Shown here: positions 38,322 through 47,777 of the stretch, one piece after another
Layout: the number at the start of each line of letters is the position of its first letter
Position numbering within the stretch: the stretch's first letter is position 1
Translations under genes and position numbers: made by a program
NCBI RefSeq assembly: GCF_002845745.1
Contig: NZ_PIUM01000014.1
Span: forward strand, 62,001-126,000
Source: Telmatospirillum siberiense
GTDB lineage: Bacteria > Pseudomonadota > Alphaproteobacteria > Rhodospirillales > Magnetospirillaceae
DNA: 64,000 nt
Direction of reading: 5' to 3'
The notes under the pieces: model-generated
What the model saw: only the letters and a program-made list of their open reading frames with translations
Database searches by the model: none
What the model was told of the DNA's origin: nothing

Positions 38322-40587
38322 TCGGCGCGGAGGCGGGTTGCAGAACGGTCTTGTGCCGGAACCGTGTTCGCGCGGTTTCCGGCCGCAAGGGGACGGTTAT
38401 GTAGCCGCCCCGGCGCCAGAGCTCCACCTGATCGGCGAAATTGGCGCTGCCGAGCCAGCCGTCCTGCCCTCCGAGCAGCACGAACTGATTGGCGTCGAGA
38501 TCCGCGAGGTCGGAAATATGGCGCGCGCAGGATCCAAAACTGACCGTGTGGCGGCCGCTTGAAACGGAGTGCCCGGTTTTGTGAACGGTGTTGTTGCCGC
38601 CATCCGCCGGAAAATCGGCAAGCCGATAGCGTCGTCCGAGCAACGGGAGACGACCCAGAAAATGCTGCAACCGGATCCGGTGGACGCCGCCCCAACTGCC
38701 CAGGCGCGACAATCGGCGCGAGGCGGGCGCGAGGGCCTGTTCGATCGCGTGGGCCAGGATTTCCGGGTTCGTTTCGAGCAGATCCTCGGTGAGCAGGGAT
38801 TGCGCCATCCAGACCGTCTGGTAGGGCTTGATCCGACTGCTTCCGCCAAGCGCCGCTACCGTTTCCGCCAGCAGGATCTCGAAGGCGAGGCTGCCGGACT
38901 GCCGATGGTCGTAGGATCCGTCCCATTGCCGGAGTGTTTCGATCAGCCGATGCTGCCCGGCTGATCGTTTGCGATGGGGCAGACGGTGCAACAGCAGGTC
39001 GCGGAGAGGCAGGACGCCAGGCGCCAGGACGTCCTGTTGCAGGCGTTTCAAGTCATCGGTGGCAAGTTTTCCCGCTCCGCCGAGCAGGACGGCGAGCCGC
39101 TGGGCGCGATCGTTGGGTGCGAAGAAGAAGCCCAAGGGAAAATCGCTGCGGGGAGGGCGCTCGTTGGCGGAGGCGACGAAGCCGTCCGGCGGGTCGATTC
39201 GGGTCGGCAGATCCCGTCCGGCGACGATGTCGTCCCAGTTTTTCACTGCTTCCGGTGACAAGACGAGGTCGGTCGGATATTCCGCCGGCCGCCTGGGGAG
39301 ATGGGCCGCCATGCAATGAGCGATTCGTCCCTCGCTTCCCGCAAAGACCATGTTCAATCCCGACACGGCGAAACCGCCGAGCGCGGATCGGAACATCTCC
39401 CAGTTCTCGGCTTTGGCGACGGCCAGCATGGCGCCGATTTCGTCGCTGGGCCGATGGCCGATCCAGCGGAGTGCCGTCGGGTAAGGGTTTTTCAGCAGGG
39501 CGCCATCCGATACGACCGGCCCCAGCGGGCTTTCCCGGAGCTTGAGCGCGCGCCGGCCGGCTCCGCGCACGCGGATGATTTCGGTGCGTTCGGCAAAGTC
39601 GTCAGGCGGAAGCCGGGAAATGTCGAACAGATCGCTGCCTTGCGCGTGCAGGCTCGTTCCTCCCCAGGCAATCGTCCGGTTGCGACCGAGGGCGATGAAG
39701 GGCAGGCCCGGCATCATCAGGCCGGCGGCATGAATGGACGGAGACTTGACGGCGGCGATGAGCCAGGGATTCGGCAGGCCGAGCGGCAGATGCGGATCAC
39801 TGGCGATCATCGGCGCACCGGTGATGCTGCGGTTGGCCGCAACGGCGGACGAGTTGCTGCCGCTTCGCGTGGATGCCGCCAGGGCCTGTTCGGCAATATC
39901 GCCAGTCGTCGCGGCGAAGGTGCAAGGTGAGCCGCCGGTGAGCAGGCGCGGCCACAGTTGCCTCCATTCCCGTGGAGCCATGCGTGCCCGGGTCCGCAAC
40001 AGCCGGACCCAGACGAGCCAACTGATATCGGCCGAACTGAGCCGTGTCAGGGTGAACAGGTCGGTCAGCGTCCAGGGTTCGGGTTTCAGCCCCAGAAGCG
40101 AGAATTCATGCGGCAGGGCGGGGGCATGGGCGAGATGGTGATTGAGCCCCCGGACAAAGCCGTCGGCCCAGCGCCGGGTCGTCTCGGGCAGACCGGCGAT
40201 GATCTCGGGCACCGCCCGGCCGAAATCCATAAGACGCAGCGAACGGTCGATCTCGATGCCGAGGGGGCCGATCATTTCGGCGACGCGTCCGAATGCGAGA
40301 CGCCGCATGACCTCGATCTGGCCGAGCCTGAGATGGGCGTGGACCACGCCCAGCGCAACGGCGAGATCATCGTCGGAATCAGCCTCGATGAAGGGGATCT
40401 GATGATCGTCCCAATGAATGGTAACCGGAGCGGCCACCGGCAGTCCTATTCTCGGTAAGGTTGCAAGTCGCTGCTCCGTCGTCATGGGGTGCGGCGACCG
40501 GAAAAGCCCCCTGGCGATGATGCCGGTGGCGATGGCGAGACCGTAAGCCGTGTCGGCAAAGGTCTTTATCGTGCTCAAATTCATCAT
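38293..40587 (-). CDS. penicillin/acyl-homoserine-lactone acylase family protein
   Basis: 764 residues (Ntn-hydrolase). The alpha-chain part has VTIHWDDHQIPFIEADSDDD and VHAHLRLGQIEVMRRLAFGR. The self-processing site and nucleophile are in SGSNSSAVAANRS (Ser about residue 244 becomes the beta-chain N-terminus). The beta-chain has GAPMIASDPHLPLGLPNPW, MMPGLPFIALGRNRTIAWGG and the late Asn/Arg motif. It hydrolyses amide-linked acyl chains; a PvdQ-like step on a lipopeptide precursor, or quorum-signal quenching, are both possible. Only a weak hydrophobic N-terminal helix is seen. The start is one of two adjacent ATGs (40587 or 40584) after GGAGA. It is divergent from the NRPS gene. Confidence 0.88.
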   Translation of the reverse strand: MMNLSTIKTFADTAYGLAIATGIIARGLFRSPHPMTTEQRLATLPRIGLPVAAPVTIHWDDHQIPFIEADSDDDLAVALGVVHAHLRLGQIEVMRRLAFGRVAEMIGPLGIEIDRSLRLMDFGRAVPEIIAGLPETTRRWADGFVRGLNHHLAHAPALPHEFSLLGLKPEPWTLTDLFTLTRLSSADISWLVWVRLLRTRARMAPREWRQLWPRLLTGGSPCTFAATTGDIAEQALAASTRSGSNSSAVAANRSITGAPMIASDPHLPLGLPNPWLIAAVKSPSIHAAGLMMPGLPFIALGRNRTIAWGGTSLHAQGSDLFDISRLPPDDFAERTEIIRVRGAGRRALKLRESPLGPVVSDGALLKNPYPTALRWIGHRPSDEIGAMLAVAKAENWEMFRSALGGFAVSGLNMVFAGSEGRIAHCMAAHLPRRPAEYPTDLVLSPEAVKNWDDIVAGRDLPTRIDPPDGFVASANERPPRSDFPLGFFFAPNDRAQRLAVLLGGAGKLATDDLKRLQQDVLAPGVLPLRDLLLHRLPHRKRSAGQHRLIETLRQWDGSYDHRQSGSLAFEILLAETVAALGGSSRIKPYQTVWMAQSLLTEDLLETNPEILAHAIEQALAPASRRLSRLGSWGGVHRIRLQHFLGRLPLLGRRYRLADFPADGGNNTVHKTGHSVSSGRHTVSFGSCARHISDLADLDANQFVLLGGQDGWLGSANFADQVELWRRGGYITVPLRPETARTRFRHKTVLQPASAPITQTPEPPA

Positions 40588-40980
40588 GTCTCCATTTGAT
40601 AATTGATTGATAGCATCGTCGATATCATTCCCAATGGTCATATATCATGCTTATATACTAACTAATGACTGTAGGTCTTTTGTCTATTGCATCCATTACT
40701 CTCAATCCAAAAGTTGGTTTGAGATCCTATCGTCAATGAATAGTTGAAAACGATTTCATTGAATCTAAAGCAAAATCCGTAAGTTGACGGAAGCGCAAAA
40801 AATAAGCATAAAATTTTATCAAAAATAGATATCCATAATTAATGTCTTTGCCTATTTGTTGCACTTATTGATAGTCGTTGACATCATTATGTGTCTCTTG
40901 TAGAACGAATTTTGCAAGTACTAAACGTGTATTAGTTGTTATTTAGCGTTATATAGTATTTTTAAATATAGGAGAGCCGG
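40588..40980. other. AT-rich intergenic region between the acylase and NRPS genes
   Basis: 393 bp, much more AT-rich than the surrounding genes, holding both divergent promoters. No confident operator, lux-box or terminator was seen; TCCGT/ACGGA at about 40779-40795 is too short to claim. AGGAG at about 40971 is the ribosome binding site of the NRPS gene. The AT-rich character continues into the first 200 bp of the NRPS coding region. Confidence 0.5.
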
Positions 40981-43900
40981 GTGAACGCCTCTGAATTACG
41001 GAATTTCCCTGTCTCCAAGAAGCCAAATGGTTGTTTTGTGGGAAAGGCTTCCCAGGATGGTGAGGCTTTTCAGGAAGATTTCGTCGAATCAAACATCAAT
41101 GAAAGTGATGTATTAAAAAGTGAGGATGATTCCGCAGTGGAATCCGTGACCATTTCCGGCCACACACTTCAAACGATACCACTATCGATTGCACAGCGCG
41201 GATTGTGGGTCGGGCAGAAGATCGGCAGCGACAAGGCGGTCTTCAACATCGCCGAGGCCATCGAAATCCATGGTCCGATCGACCCCGTTCTTTTCGTGGC
41301 GGCGCTTCATCGCCTGACCCGGGAGATGGAAACAGTCCGCGTTCGGATCGTCGAAGGGCCAAACGGTCCGCGCCAAGTGGTCATGCCGCACTATGACGGT
41401 GATTTTCCCGTCATCGACGTGAGCGCCGAGGCCGACCCCAAAGCCGCGGCCGAACGCTGGATGATGGAGGACGTGGTCCGACCGGTCGATTTCGACCACG
41501 ACATTTTGTGGCGTTGCGCCCTGTTCAGGGCGGCGCCCGATCGGTTCATCTGGTACCACCGCAGTCATCACATTTGTCTGGACGGTTTTACCGGAGGGAT
41601 GGTGGCCCGCCGTCTGGCGGCGCTTTACACCGCGATGGTGGCGGGGGACGAACCGGAGCCGGTGAACCATCCGCCCCTGGCCGAGCTGCTGAAAAACGAA
41701 ATGGAATACCGGGCGTCCGATCGCTTCGCCCGAGACCAGGACTATTGGCGGACCCGTCTCGCCGGCCTGCCCGACGCCGTTTCTCTTGCCAAGCGTCGCG
41801 CGTCCACCTTCGGCGGGCTGTATCGCAAGACGGCGTATATTTCGCCGGAGAGCACGAAATGTCTGCACTCCATGGCGAAAAATGCCGCCGGCAGTCTTCC
41901 GCAGATCCTGATCGCCTTGGCCGCCGCCTTCTTTTTCCGGGCGACCGGCGCTGCGGATCTGGTGTTCGGCCTGCCGGTAACGGCGCGGCCGAGCGGTTTC
42001 TTGCGGCGAATTCCGGGGATGGTGGCGAATGCCGTTCCCATTCGTCTGGCCATGTCTCCCTGGCTAACGCTCGACGCCCTGATCCAGCAGGTGTCGGCGA
42101 CCGTCCGGCAGGCCCTGCGTCATCAACAGTATCGCTATGAGGACCTGCGCCGGGACCTGGGGCTGGTCGGCCGGGATCAGCAGATTTCATGGTTGGGGGT
42201 CAATATCGAGCCGTTCGACTACGACTTCCGCTTCGCCGGACATCCCGGGATCCCCTTCAATCTGTCCAACGGCTCGGTCGAGGACCTGACGATCTTCATC
42301 TACGATCGTGACGACGGTCGGGGATTGCGGATCGATTTCGACGCCAATCCCTCGCTCTACACCGGGGAGGAACTGCAGGACCATATGAACCGGTTCCTCC
42401 GCCTGATCGACGCCCTGCTTGCCCAACCCGGCTTACAGATCGGCCAGATCGATCTCCTCGATCAGCCGGAACGGGCGCGGATGCTGACCGATTGGAACGC
42501 GACGAACCGGCCCGTCCCCGAACTCATGGCGTTTCAGCAGTTCGAGGAACGCGCGGCGCAGCAACCCGATGCCGTTGCCGTCAGCTTCGGCGATGTCACT
42601 CTCAGTTACCGCGATCTCAACGCGCGGGCCAATATCGTGGCGCATACCCTGATCGAGCGGGGCATCGGTCCCGGCGCCATCGTCGCCCTGGTTCTGCCGC
42701 GGACCGAATCCCTGCCGGCGGCTCTCCTCGGGACCATGAAGTCCGGTGCCGCCTATCTGCCCATCGACCCCGATTTTCCGGCGGACCGCATCGCCGCGAT
42801 CATGGAGGACGCCCGGCCGGCGGTCGTCCTGACCACGAAGGGTCTGGCCGCATGCCTTCCCGTCGATGGACCGGATCGCATCTTGTTCGATCAGTTGGAG
42901 CCGGCCGAGGACGCCGACTGGTTTTCCGACTGCAATCCGACGAACGCCGACCGCACGCAACCACTGAGCCAGGCCCACACGGCTTACGTCATCTACACCT
43001 CGGGCTCGACCGGCAAACCGAAAGGCGTCGTCGTCTCCCACCGCAATCTGGTCAATTTCCTGAGGGCCATGCAGGACGAATTGGCGTTGCTCCGCCATGA
43101 CCGGCTGCTGGCCGTCACCACCATCTCCTTCGACATCGCCGCCCTGGAAATGTACGCGCCCTTGCTGGCCGGCGCCCGTGTGGTGATCGCCACCCGCGAG
43201 ATGGCGCGCGATCCGGTCGCGCTCGCCCGCGAGATGGAGCGCACCGGCGTGACCGTCATGCAGGCCACGCCCTCCTTGTGGCAATCCATGGTGGCCGTGC
43301 AGCCGATGGCGTTGCGCGGGTTGCGGGTCCTGGTCGGCGGCGAGGCGCTTCCCGGCCATTTGGCGCGAAGTCTGCGTCAACTCGGCGCGGCGGTGACCAA
43401 TCTGTATGGGCCAACCGAAACCACGATCTGGTCGACCAGCATCGCGCTCGATGACGGCGATCTCGACAATCCGCCGATTGGCCGGCCGATCGCCAACACC
43501 CAGCTTTATGTCCTGGATGTCGGTTTGCAGCCGGTGCCGGTGGGACGGGCGGGACAGCTTTATATCGGCGGCGTCGGCGTGGCGGACGGTTATCTGAACC
43601 GCCCCTCCCTGACGGCCGAACGTTTCGTCGCCAATCCCTACGGTCAGCCGGGAAGCCGATTCTACCGGACGGGGGATCTGGCGAGCTGGCGCCGCGACGG
43701 CACGCTGGAGTTTCTCGGGCGCATCGATCATCAGGTCAAGGTTCGCGGATTCCGCATCGAGACCGGCGACGTCGAAGCGGCCCTGATGCGGACGGGAAGG
43801 GTGGAACGGGCCGTGGTGACCGCCTGGGACGAGCCGCCCGCCGGCAAACGCCTGGTCGCCTATGTCGTCCCCGCCGCGGGGGGCGTCGTCGACGAGAATG

Positions 43901-45126
43901 ATCTTCGGGGCCGTCTCGAAGCCATTTTGCCCGACTATATGATCCCCTCTCTCTTCGTTTCGTTGTCGACGCTGCCCATGACCCCCAACGGCAAGGTCGA
44001 TCGCAAGGCGTTGCCGGCGCCGTCCCGTTCCGCGCCGATCAGTTATGTCGCGCCGCGAACCGCCACCGAAGCCAAGCTCGCCGCCTTGTGGACGGCCAGG
44101 CTTGGCTTGGGACGGGTGGGAATCCACGATAATTTCTTCACCATCGGCGGCGATTCGCTGGTGGCGGCGCAATTGATCGCCGACGTCCAGAAGGCCTTCG
44201 GCCGGGAAATGTCCCTGGCGACCATGTTTCATGCCTCCACCATCGCCGAACTGGCCGAACAACTGGACCGGGACGAGGCTCATGATCCCTTGGCGAGTCT
44301 GCTGCCGTTGCGGGCCGGCGCGAAGGATCTGGCGCTGTTCTGCATCCATCCGGTGGTCGGGTTGAGTTGGGCCTACGGCGGTCTGTTGCGCCATCTCGGC
44401 GGGGAATGCGCGGTCTATGGCCTGCAGGCGCGCGGCATCGGCGGTGACAAACGGCTGCCGGAATCGCTGGAGGAAATGGCGGACGATTACCTCGCCCAGA
44501 TCCGGCAGGTCCAGCCGCGCGGACCTTATCATCTGCTCGGCTGGTCTCTCGGCGGCGTGGTCGCTTTCGCCATTGCCCAGCGGCTGCGGTCGGCGGGCGA
44601 ACAGGTCGCTTTTCTTACCTTGCTGGACGCCTATCCCTTCATCCGGCAGAGCGTGGATCAGGAGCCGGAGGAGGCCGTGTTGGCCAAGGCGGCCTTGCGC
44701 TTCCTGGGATATGAGCCGAACGTCTTGGGTGACGCGCCCCTCGGCATGACGGCGGTCGCCGATTTTCTTTGCCGCGAATACGACATCCTGGGCAATCCGC
44801 TGGTCAAACAGATCCGCCGCAGCAACGACGAAATCGTCGAATCGGTGCTCGCCGTGGTGCGAAACAACCTGGCGCTTCTGCGCAAATATGTCCCCGGGCG
44901 GATCGACGTCGATATGCTGTTTCTGAGGGCGTCGGCCGGAAAGGTCGCCGAACTGGACAGCTTCATCGATCAATACGCCGCCGCCTGGCAACCCTATGTC
45001 GGCGGACGGATCGACGAACATCAGATCGACTGCCATCACCAGCAGATGCTGGATCCGGGGCCGGTCGACGAGGTCGGTCGGATCGTCGCGGAGGAATTCG
45101 CCAAGCGCGCCCGGCGGATGGAGTAG
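40981..45126 (+). CDS. one-module NRPS (C-A-T-TE), predicted to activate glycine
   Basis: 1381 residues. An acidic extension of about 60 residues is followed by: C domain (about 60-490, HHICLDG at about 196); A domain (about 505-1000, YTSGSTGKPKGVVVSH, YGPTETTIW, YRTGDLASWRRDG); carrier domain (DNFFTIGGDSLVAAQ, Ser about 1060); thioesterase (GWSLGG at about 1187). The nine A-domain code positions read D-I-L-Q-L-G-L-I-W, the code I remember for glycine. The layout equals SwrW (serrawettin W1) and the glycine-glucolipid NRPS of Alcanivorax. The GTG start follows AGGAG. Two glycosyltransferases, MFS, MbtH and RND genes follow on the same strand. Confidence 0.93.
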   Translation: MNASELRNFPVSKKPNGCFVGKASQDGEAFQEDFVESNINESDVLKSEDDSAVESVTISGHTLQTIPLSIAQRGLWVGQKIGSDKAVFNIAEAIEIHGPIDPVLFVAALHRLTREMETVRVRIVEGPNGPRQVVMPHYDGDFPVIDVSAEADPKAAAERWMMEDVVRPVDFDHDILWRCALFRAAPDRFIWYHRSHHICLDGFTGGMVARRLAALYTAMVAGDEPEPVNHPPLAELLKNEMEYRASDRFARDQDYWRTRLAGLPDAVSLAKRRASTFGGLYRKTAYISPESTKCLHSMAKNAAGSLPQILIALAAAFFFRATGAADLVFGLPVTARPSGFLRRIPGMVANAVPIRLAMSPWLTLDALIQQVSATVRQALRHQQYRYEDLRRDLGLVGRDQQISWLGVNIEPFDYDFRFAGHPGIPFNLSNGSVEDLTIFIYDRDDGRGLRIDFDANPSLYTGEELQDHMNRFLRLIDALLAQPGLQIGQIDLLDQPERARMLTDWNATNRPVPELMAFQQFEERAAQQPDAVAVSFGDVTLSYRDLNARANIVAHTLIERGIGPGAIVALVLPRTESLPAALLGTMKSGAAYLPIDPDFPADRIAAIMEDARPAVVLTTKGLAACLPVDGPDRILFDQLEPAEDADWFSDCNPTNADRTQPLSQAHTAYVIYTSGSTGKPKGVVVSHRNLVNFLRAMQDELALLRHDRLLAVTTISFDIAALEMYAPLLAGARVVIATREMARDPVALAREMERTGVTVMQATPSLWQSMVAVQPMALRGLRVLVGGEALPGHLARSLRQLGAAVTNLYGPTETTIWSTSIALDDGDLDNPPIGRPIANTQLYVLDVGLQPVPVGRAGQLYIGGVGVADGYLNRPSLTAERFVANPYGQPGSRFYRTGDLASWRRDGTLEFLGRIDHQVKVRGFRIETGDVEAALMRTGRVERAVVTAWDEPPAGKRLVAYVVPAAGGVVDENDLRGRLEAILPDYMIPSLFVSLSTLPMTPNGKVDRKALPAPSRSAPISYVAPRTATEAKLAALWTARLGLGRVGIHDNFFTIGGDSLVAAQLIADVQKAFGREMSLATMFHASTIAELAEQLDRDEAHDPLASLLPLRAGAKDLALFCIHPVVGLSWAYGGLLRHLGGECAVYGLQARGIGGDKRLPESLEEMADDYLAQIRQVQPRGPYHLLGWSLGGVVAFAIAQRLRSAGEQVAFLTLLDAYPFIRQSVDQEPEEAVLAKAALRFLGYEPNVLGDAPLGMTAVADFLCREYDILGNPLVKQIRRSNDEIVESVLAVVRNNLALLRKYVPGRIDVDMLFLRASAGKVAELDSFIDQYAAAWQPYVGGRIDEHQIDCHHQQMLDPGPVDEVGRIVAEEFAKRARRME

Positions 45127-45131
45127 AAACG

Positions 45132-46478
45132 GTGGCTGATCGCGTCGTTCTCCTCACCGTCGGCACCCAGGGCGACATCCGGCCGATCGTCGCCTTGGGC
45201 CAAGGTCTTCTAAGGGTCGGTTACGAGGTTCGTGTCGCCACCGATCCCGGATTCGCCGAGATGGTGCGCGAGGCCGGACTTGAGTTTGCTCCGCTCCGCT
45301 CGGATTTTCGCAATCTGATGGCGACGGAACCCGAGACCATGCGTCGCGGACTCGATCCTTTTGCGGTGGCGCGCACGGCGCGGCGCCGTCTCCGGATCAT
45401 GGCCGAGGCTTGGGCCGGGGAGGGGCTGGCGGCTTGCCACGGCGCCCGGTTGATCATCGGCAGCGGCATTGCCACCTTGCTCGCCTATTCCATCGGCGAG
45501 CTGCTGGATATTCCCGTCGTACAGGCTCAGTTGATGCCGCTGACGCCTTCGCCCGATATTCCTCCGGTGATGCTGATGCCAAGGCGGCGTCCCTTCCCGG
45601 GCTGGCTCAATCTGGCGATCTATCGGCTGTTGCGGTTCGGTGTCTGGCAGGTGATGCGGCCGGCGGTAAACGGTATGGTGCGCCGGACGCTCGGACTTCG
45701 GCCCTATCCGTGGTTCGTGCCCTCTCCCTGGAGGAATGCCGAAGGCAGTCGGATTCTCTACGGCTACAGCCGGCATGTCTTGCCGCCGTCGAAACATTGG
45801 CCGGAAACGGCGCGGGTGACCGGTTATTGGTTTTTCGACCAGGGCCGGAACTGGCAGCCGCCCGAAAGCCTGACGCGGTTTCTTTCCGAAGGGGAGCCGC
45901 CGGTCTATGTCGGTTTCGGCAGCATGGTCGGAGATCGGGCGGAGGCATTGTCGAGCATCGTTTTGCAGGCGGTCCGGATGAGCGGGTGCCGCGCCATACT
46001 GGCCACCGGCTGGGGGGGCCTTTCCATCCCGGCGTCGGAGAGCGGCGGCCGCATCCTGGTCATCGATCAGGCGCCGCATGACTGGCTGTTTCCCCGGGTG
46101 GCGGTCGCCGTCCATCATGGCGGGGCCGGCACGACATCCGCCGCCGTCCGGGCCGGCATTCCCTCCGTGGTCGTGCCTTTTTTCGGCGATCAGCCTTTCT
46201 GGGCCTGGCGACTGCGTTGTCTCGGCGTCGCACCGCCGCCGCTGCCGCGCGCGAGCTTGAGCGCCTACGAGTTGGCCGAGGCCATGGTGGCGGCCGGCGA
46301 CGACGGCATGCGTTTGCGGGCGGCGGCGCTGGGCGAGCGGGTCCGTGCCGAGGGGGGAATCGATACCGCCATCGAGATTCTGGCGAAGTGGCGGTTGCTG
46401 GACGGCAGCCCGGCAAACAGTCCCTCGGCCCGGATCGTTCTGGAGCCGGTGCGGAACGCGGTCGGCGGGGAGTGCTGA
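45132..46478 (+). CDS. UGT-type glycosyltransferase 1
   Basis: 448 residues, GT-B fold of the GT1/UGT class. The N-terminal acceptor half opens VVLLTVGTQGDIRPIVALGQ, as in sterol- or lipid-glucosyltransferases and rhamnosyltransferase RhlB. The donor half has VYVGFGSMVGDRAEAL, then QAPHDWLFPRVAVAVHHGGAGTT (the HHGGAGTT motif binds the nucleotide sugar) and FFGDQPFWAWRL. It starts at a GTG five bases after the NRPS stop, so it is in the same operon. It probably adds the first sugar to the NRPS product or its hydroxy-acid tail. Donor specificity cannot be read. Confidence 0.92.
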   Translation: MADRVVLLTVGTQGDIRPIVALGQGLLRVGYEVRVATDPGFAEMVREAGLEFAPLRSDFRNLMATEPETMRRGLDPFAVARTARRRLRIMAEAWAGEGLAACHGARLIIGSGIATLLAYSIGELLDIPVVQAQLMPLTPSPDIPPVMLMPRRRPFPGWLNLAIYRLLRFGVWQVMRPAVNGMVRRTLGLRPYPWFVPSPWRNAEGSRILYGYSRHVLPPSKHWPETARVTGYWFFDQGRNWQPPESLTRFLSEGEPPVYVGFGSMVGDRAEALSSIVLQAVRMSGCRAILATGWGGLSIPASESGGRILVIDQAPHDWLFPRVAVAVHHGGAGTTSAAVRAGIPSVVVPFFGDQPFWAWRLRCLGVAPPPLPRASLSAYELAEAMVAAGDDGMRLRAAALGERVRAEGGIDTAIEILAKWRLLDGSPANSPSARIVLEPVRNAVGGEC

Positions 46479-46482
46479 CGCC

Positions 46483-47766
46483 ATGCGCGTGACGATCCTG
46501 ATCCCCGGCACGGAAGGGGATGTGCGGCCGCTTGTCGCGCTCGGCAGGGGAATGCAGGCGGCCGGCCATTCCGTAAGGATCGCCACGACGGGAGATTTCG
46601 TCGGGCTGATCGAAGGGGCCGGCCTTGAATTCGCGTCCTTGCCGGGTAATTCGCGGCAGGTCACCGCCGAACACCAAAGCGCATTCGAGCAGGGCCGCAG
46701 TCTGCTGTCGATGGCCAGGATGGCGCGCGACATCACCAAGGCCATGGTGGATACCTGGCCGGCGGCCGGCAAGGAGGCCTGTCACGATGCCGATCTGATC
46801 CTGGCCGGCGGTGGCGCCGTGCCCTTCGGCGTTTCCCTGGCCGAGGCGCTCGACAGACCCTTCGTGCAGGTCCATCTGCAACCCAACGGCCTGTTCGCCA
46901 GTCTTCCGTCCACCTTATTGCCGCTGCCGCCGAGGCCCTTGCCGGGGATCGCCAACCGGCTGATCCATCGCGGGGTGGCGGCCCTATCCTGGTGGGCGAT
47001 GCGCCCGGCGGTTAACGACGTCATCCGCGCCCAATTGGGTCTAAGCCCTTATCCCTGGTCGGGTCCTCCCTACAAACGCCCGTCAGCCCGCTGGCCGACC
47101 CTGTTCGGCTTCAGCGAACATATGGTGCCGCGCCCGCGCCGATGGTGCGACCACGCGCGGGTCAGCGGCTATTGGTTTCTCGACCGGGACCGGATGTGGC
47201 AGCCGCCCGAGGATTTGGCGGCGTTTCTCGAAGCCGGGGAAAGACCCGTTTACATTGGTTTGGGCAGCATGTCGTCGCCACGGACCCGTCTTGCCCTGGA
47301 AACGACGCTTCGCGTCATCGAACGCAGCGGCCGCCGTGCCGTCGTGGCGGTCGGCTGGAGCGGTGCCGCCGATCTTCCGATTCCCGCCGGCGCGCAATGG
47401 TTCGTGACCAATGGCGCGCCGCACGATTGGCTGTTTCCCCGCGTGACGGCGGCCATCCACCACGGCGGCGCGGGAACCACGGCGGCGGCTGTGCGGGCCG
47501 GCATTCCATCGATCATCCTGCCGCTTTTCGGCGACCAGCATTTTTGGGCCTGGCGGTTGCAGTCCCTGGGCGCCGCGGTCTGGTGCCCGAGGGTCGACGG
47601 CGCGATTCCGGAAGAGTCCCTGTCCCGGGCCATCGCGCGCATCGGCGAACCGGCGCTTCGCCGGCGGGCCAGGCAATTGGCCGGACTGATCGGCGCCGAG
47701 CGGGGGGTGGACACCGCGCTGATGGCCTTGCACGGCTGGGGGATGATTCCTCGACCGGCCAATTAG
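46483..47766 (+). CDS. UGT-type glycosyltransferase 2
   Basis: 427 residues, paralogue of the previous gene: VTILIPGTEGDVRPLVALGR at the N-terminus, VYIGLGSMSSPRTRL, GAPHDWLFPRVTAAIHHGGA and LFGDQHFWAWRLQSLGAAVW in the donor half. It starts four bases after the first transferase stop. Two related transferases in tandem suggest a disaccharide or two glycosylation sites, as with RhlB and RhlC in di-rhamnolipid synthesis, though RhlC is of a different class. The tandem pair probably arose by duplication. Confidence 0.92.
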   Translation: MRVTILIPGTEGDVRPLVALGRGMQAAGHSVRIATTGDFVGLIEGAGLEFASLPGNSRQVTAEHQSAFEQGRSLLSMARMARDITKAMVDTWPAAGKEACHDADLILAGGGAVPFGVSLAEALDRPFVQVHLQPNGLFASLPSTLLPLPPRPLPGIANRLIHRGVAALSWWAMRPAVNDVIRAQLGLSPYPWSGPPYKRPSARWPTLFGFSEHMVPRPRRWCDHARVSGYWFLDRDRMWQPPEDLAAFLEAGERPVYIGLGSMSSPRTRLALETTLRVIERSGRRAVVAVGWSGAADLPIPAGAQWFVTNGAPHDWLFPRVTAAIHHGGAGTTAAAVRAGIPSIILPLFGDQHFWAWRLQSLGAAVWCPRVDGAIPEESLSRAIARIGEPALRRRARQLAGLIGAERGVDTALMALHGWGMIPRPAN

Positions 47767-47777
47767 GACGCAACGCG

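Noticed and set aside
42433-45039. 868-codon open frame on the minus strand opposite the NRPS
   Set aside because: Shadow of the high-GC NRPS gene; the sequence has no domain motifs and no ribosome binding site.
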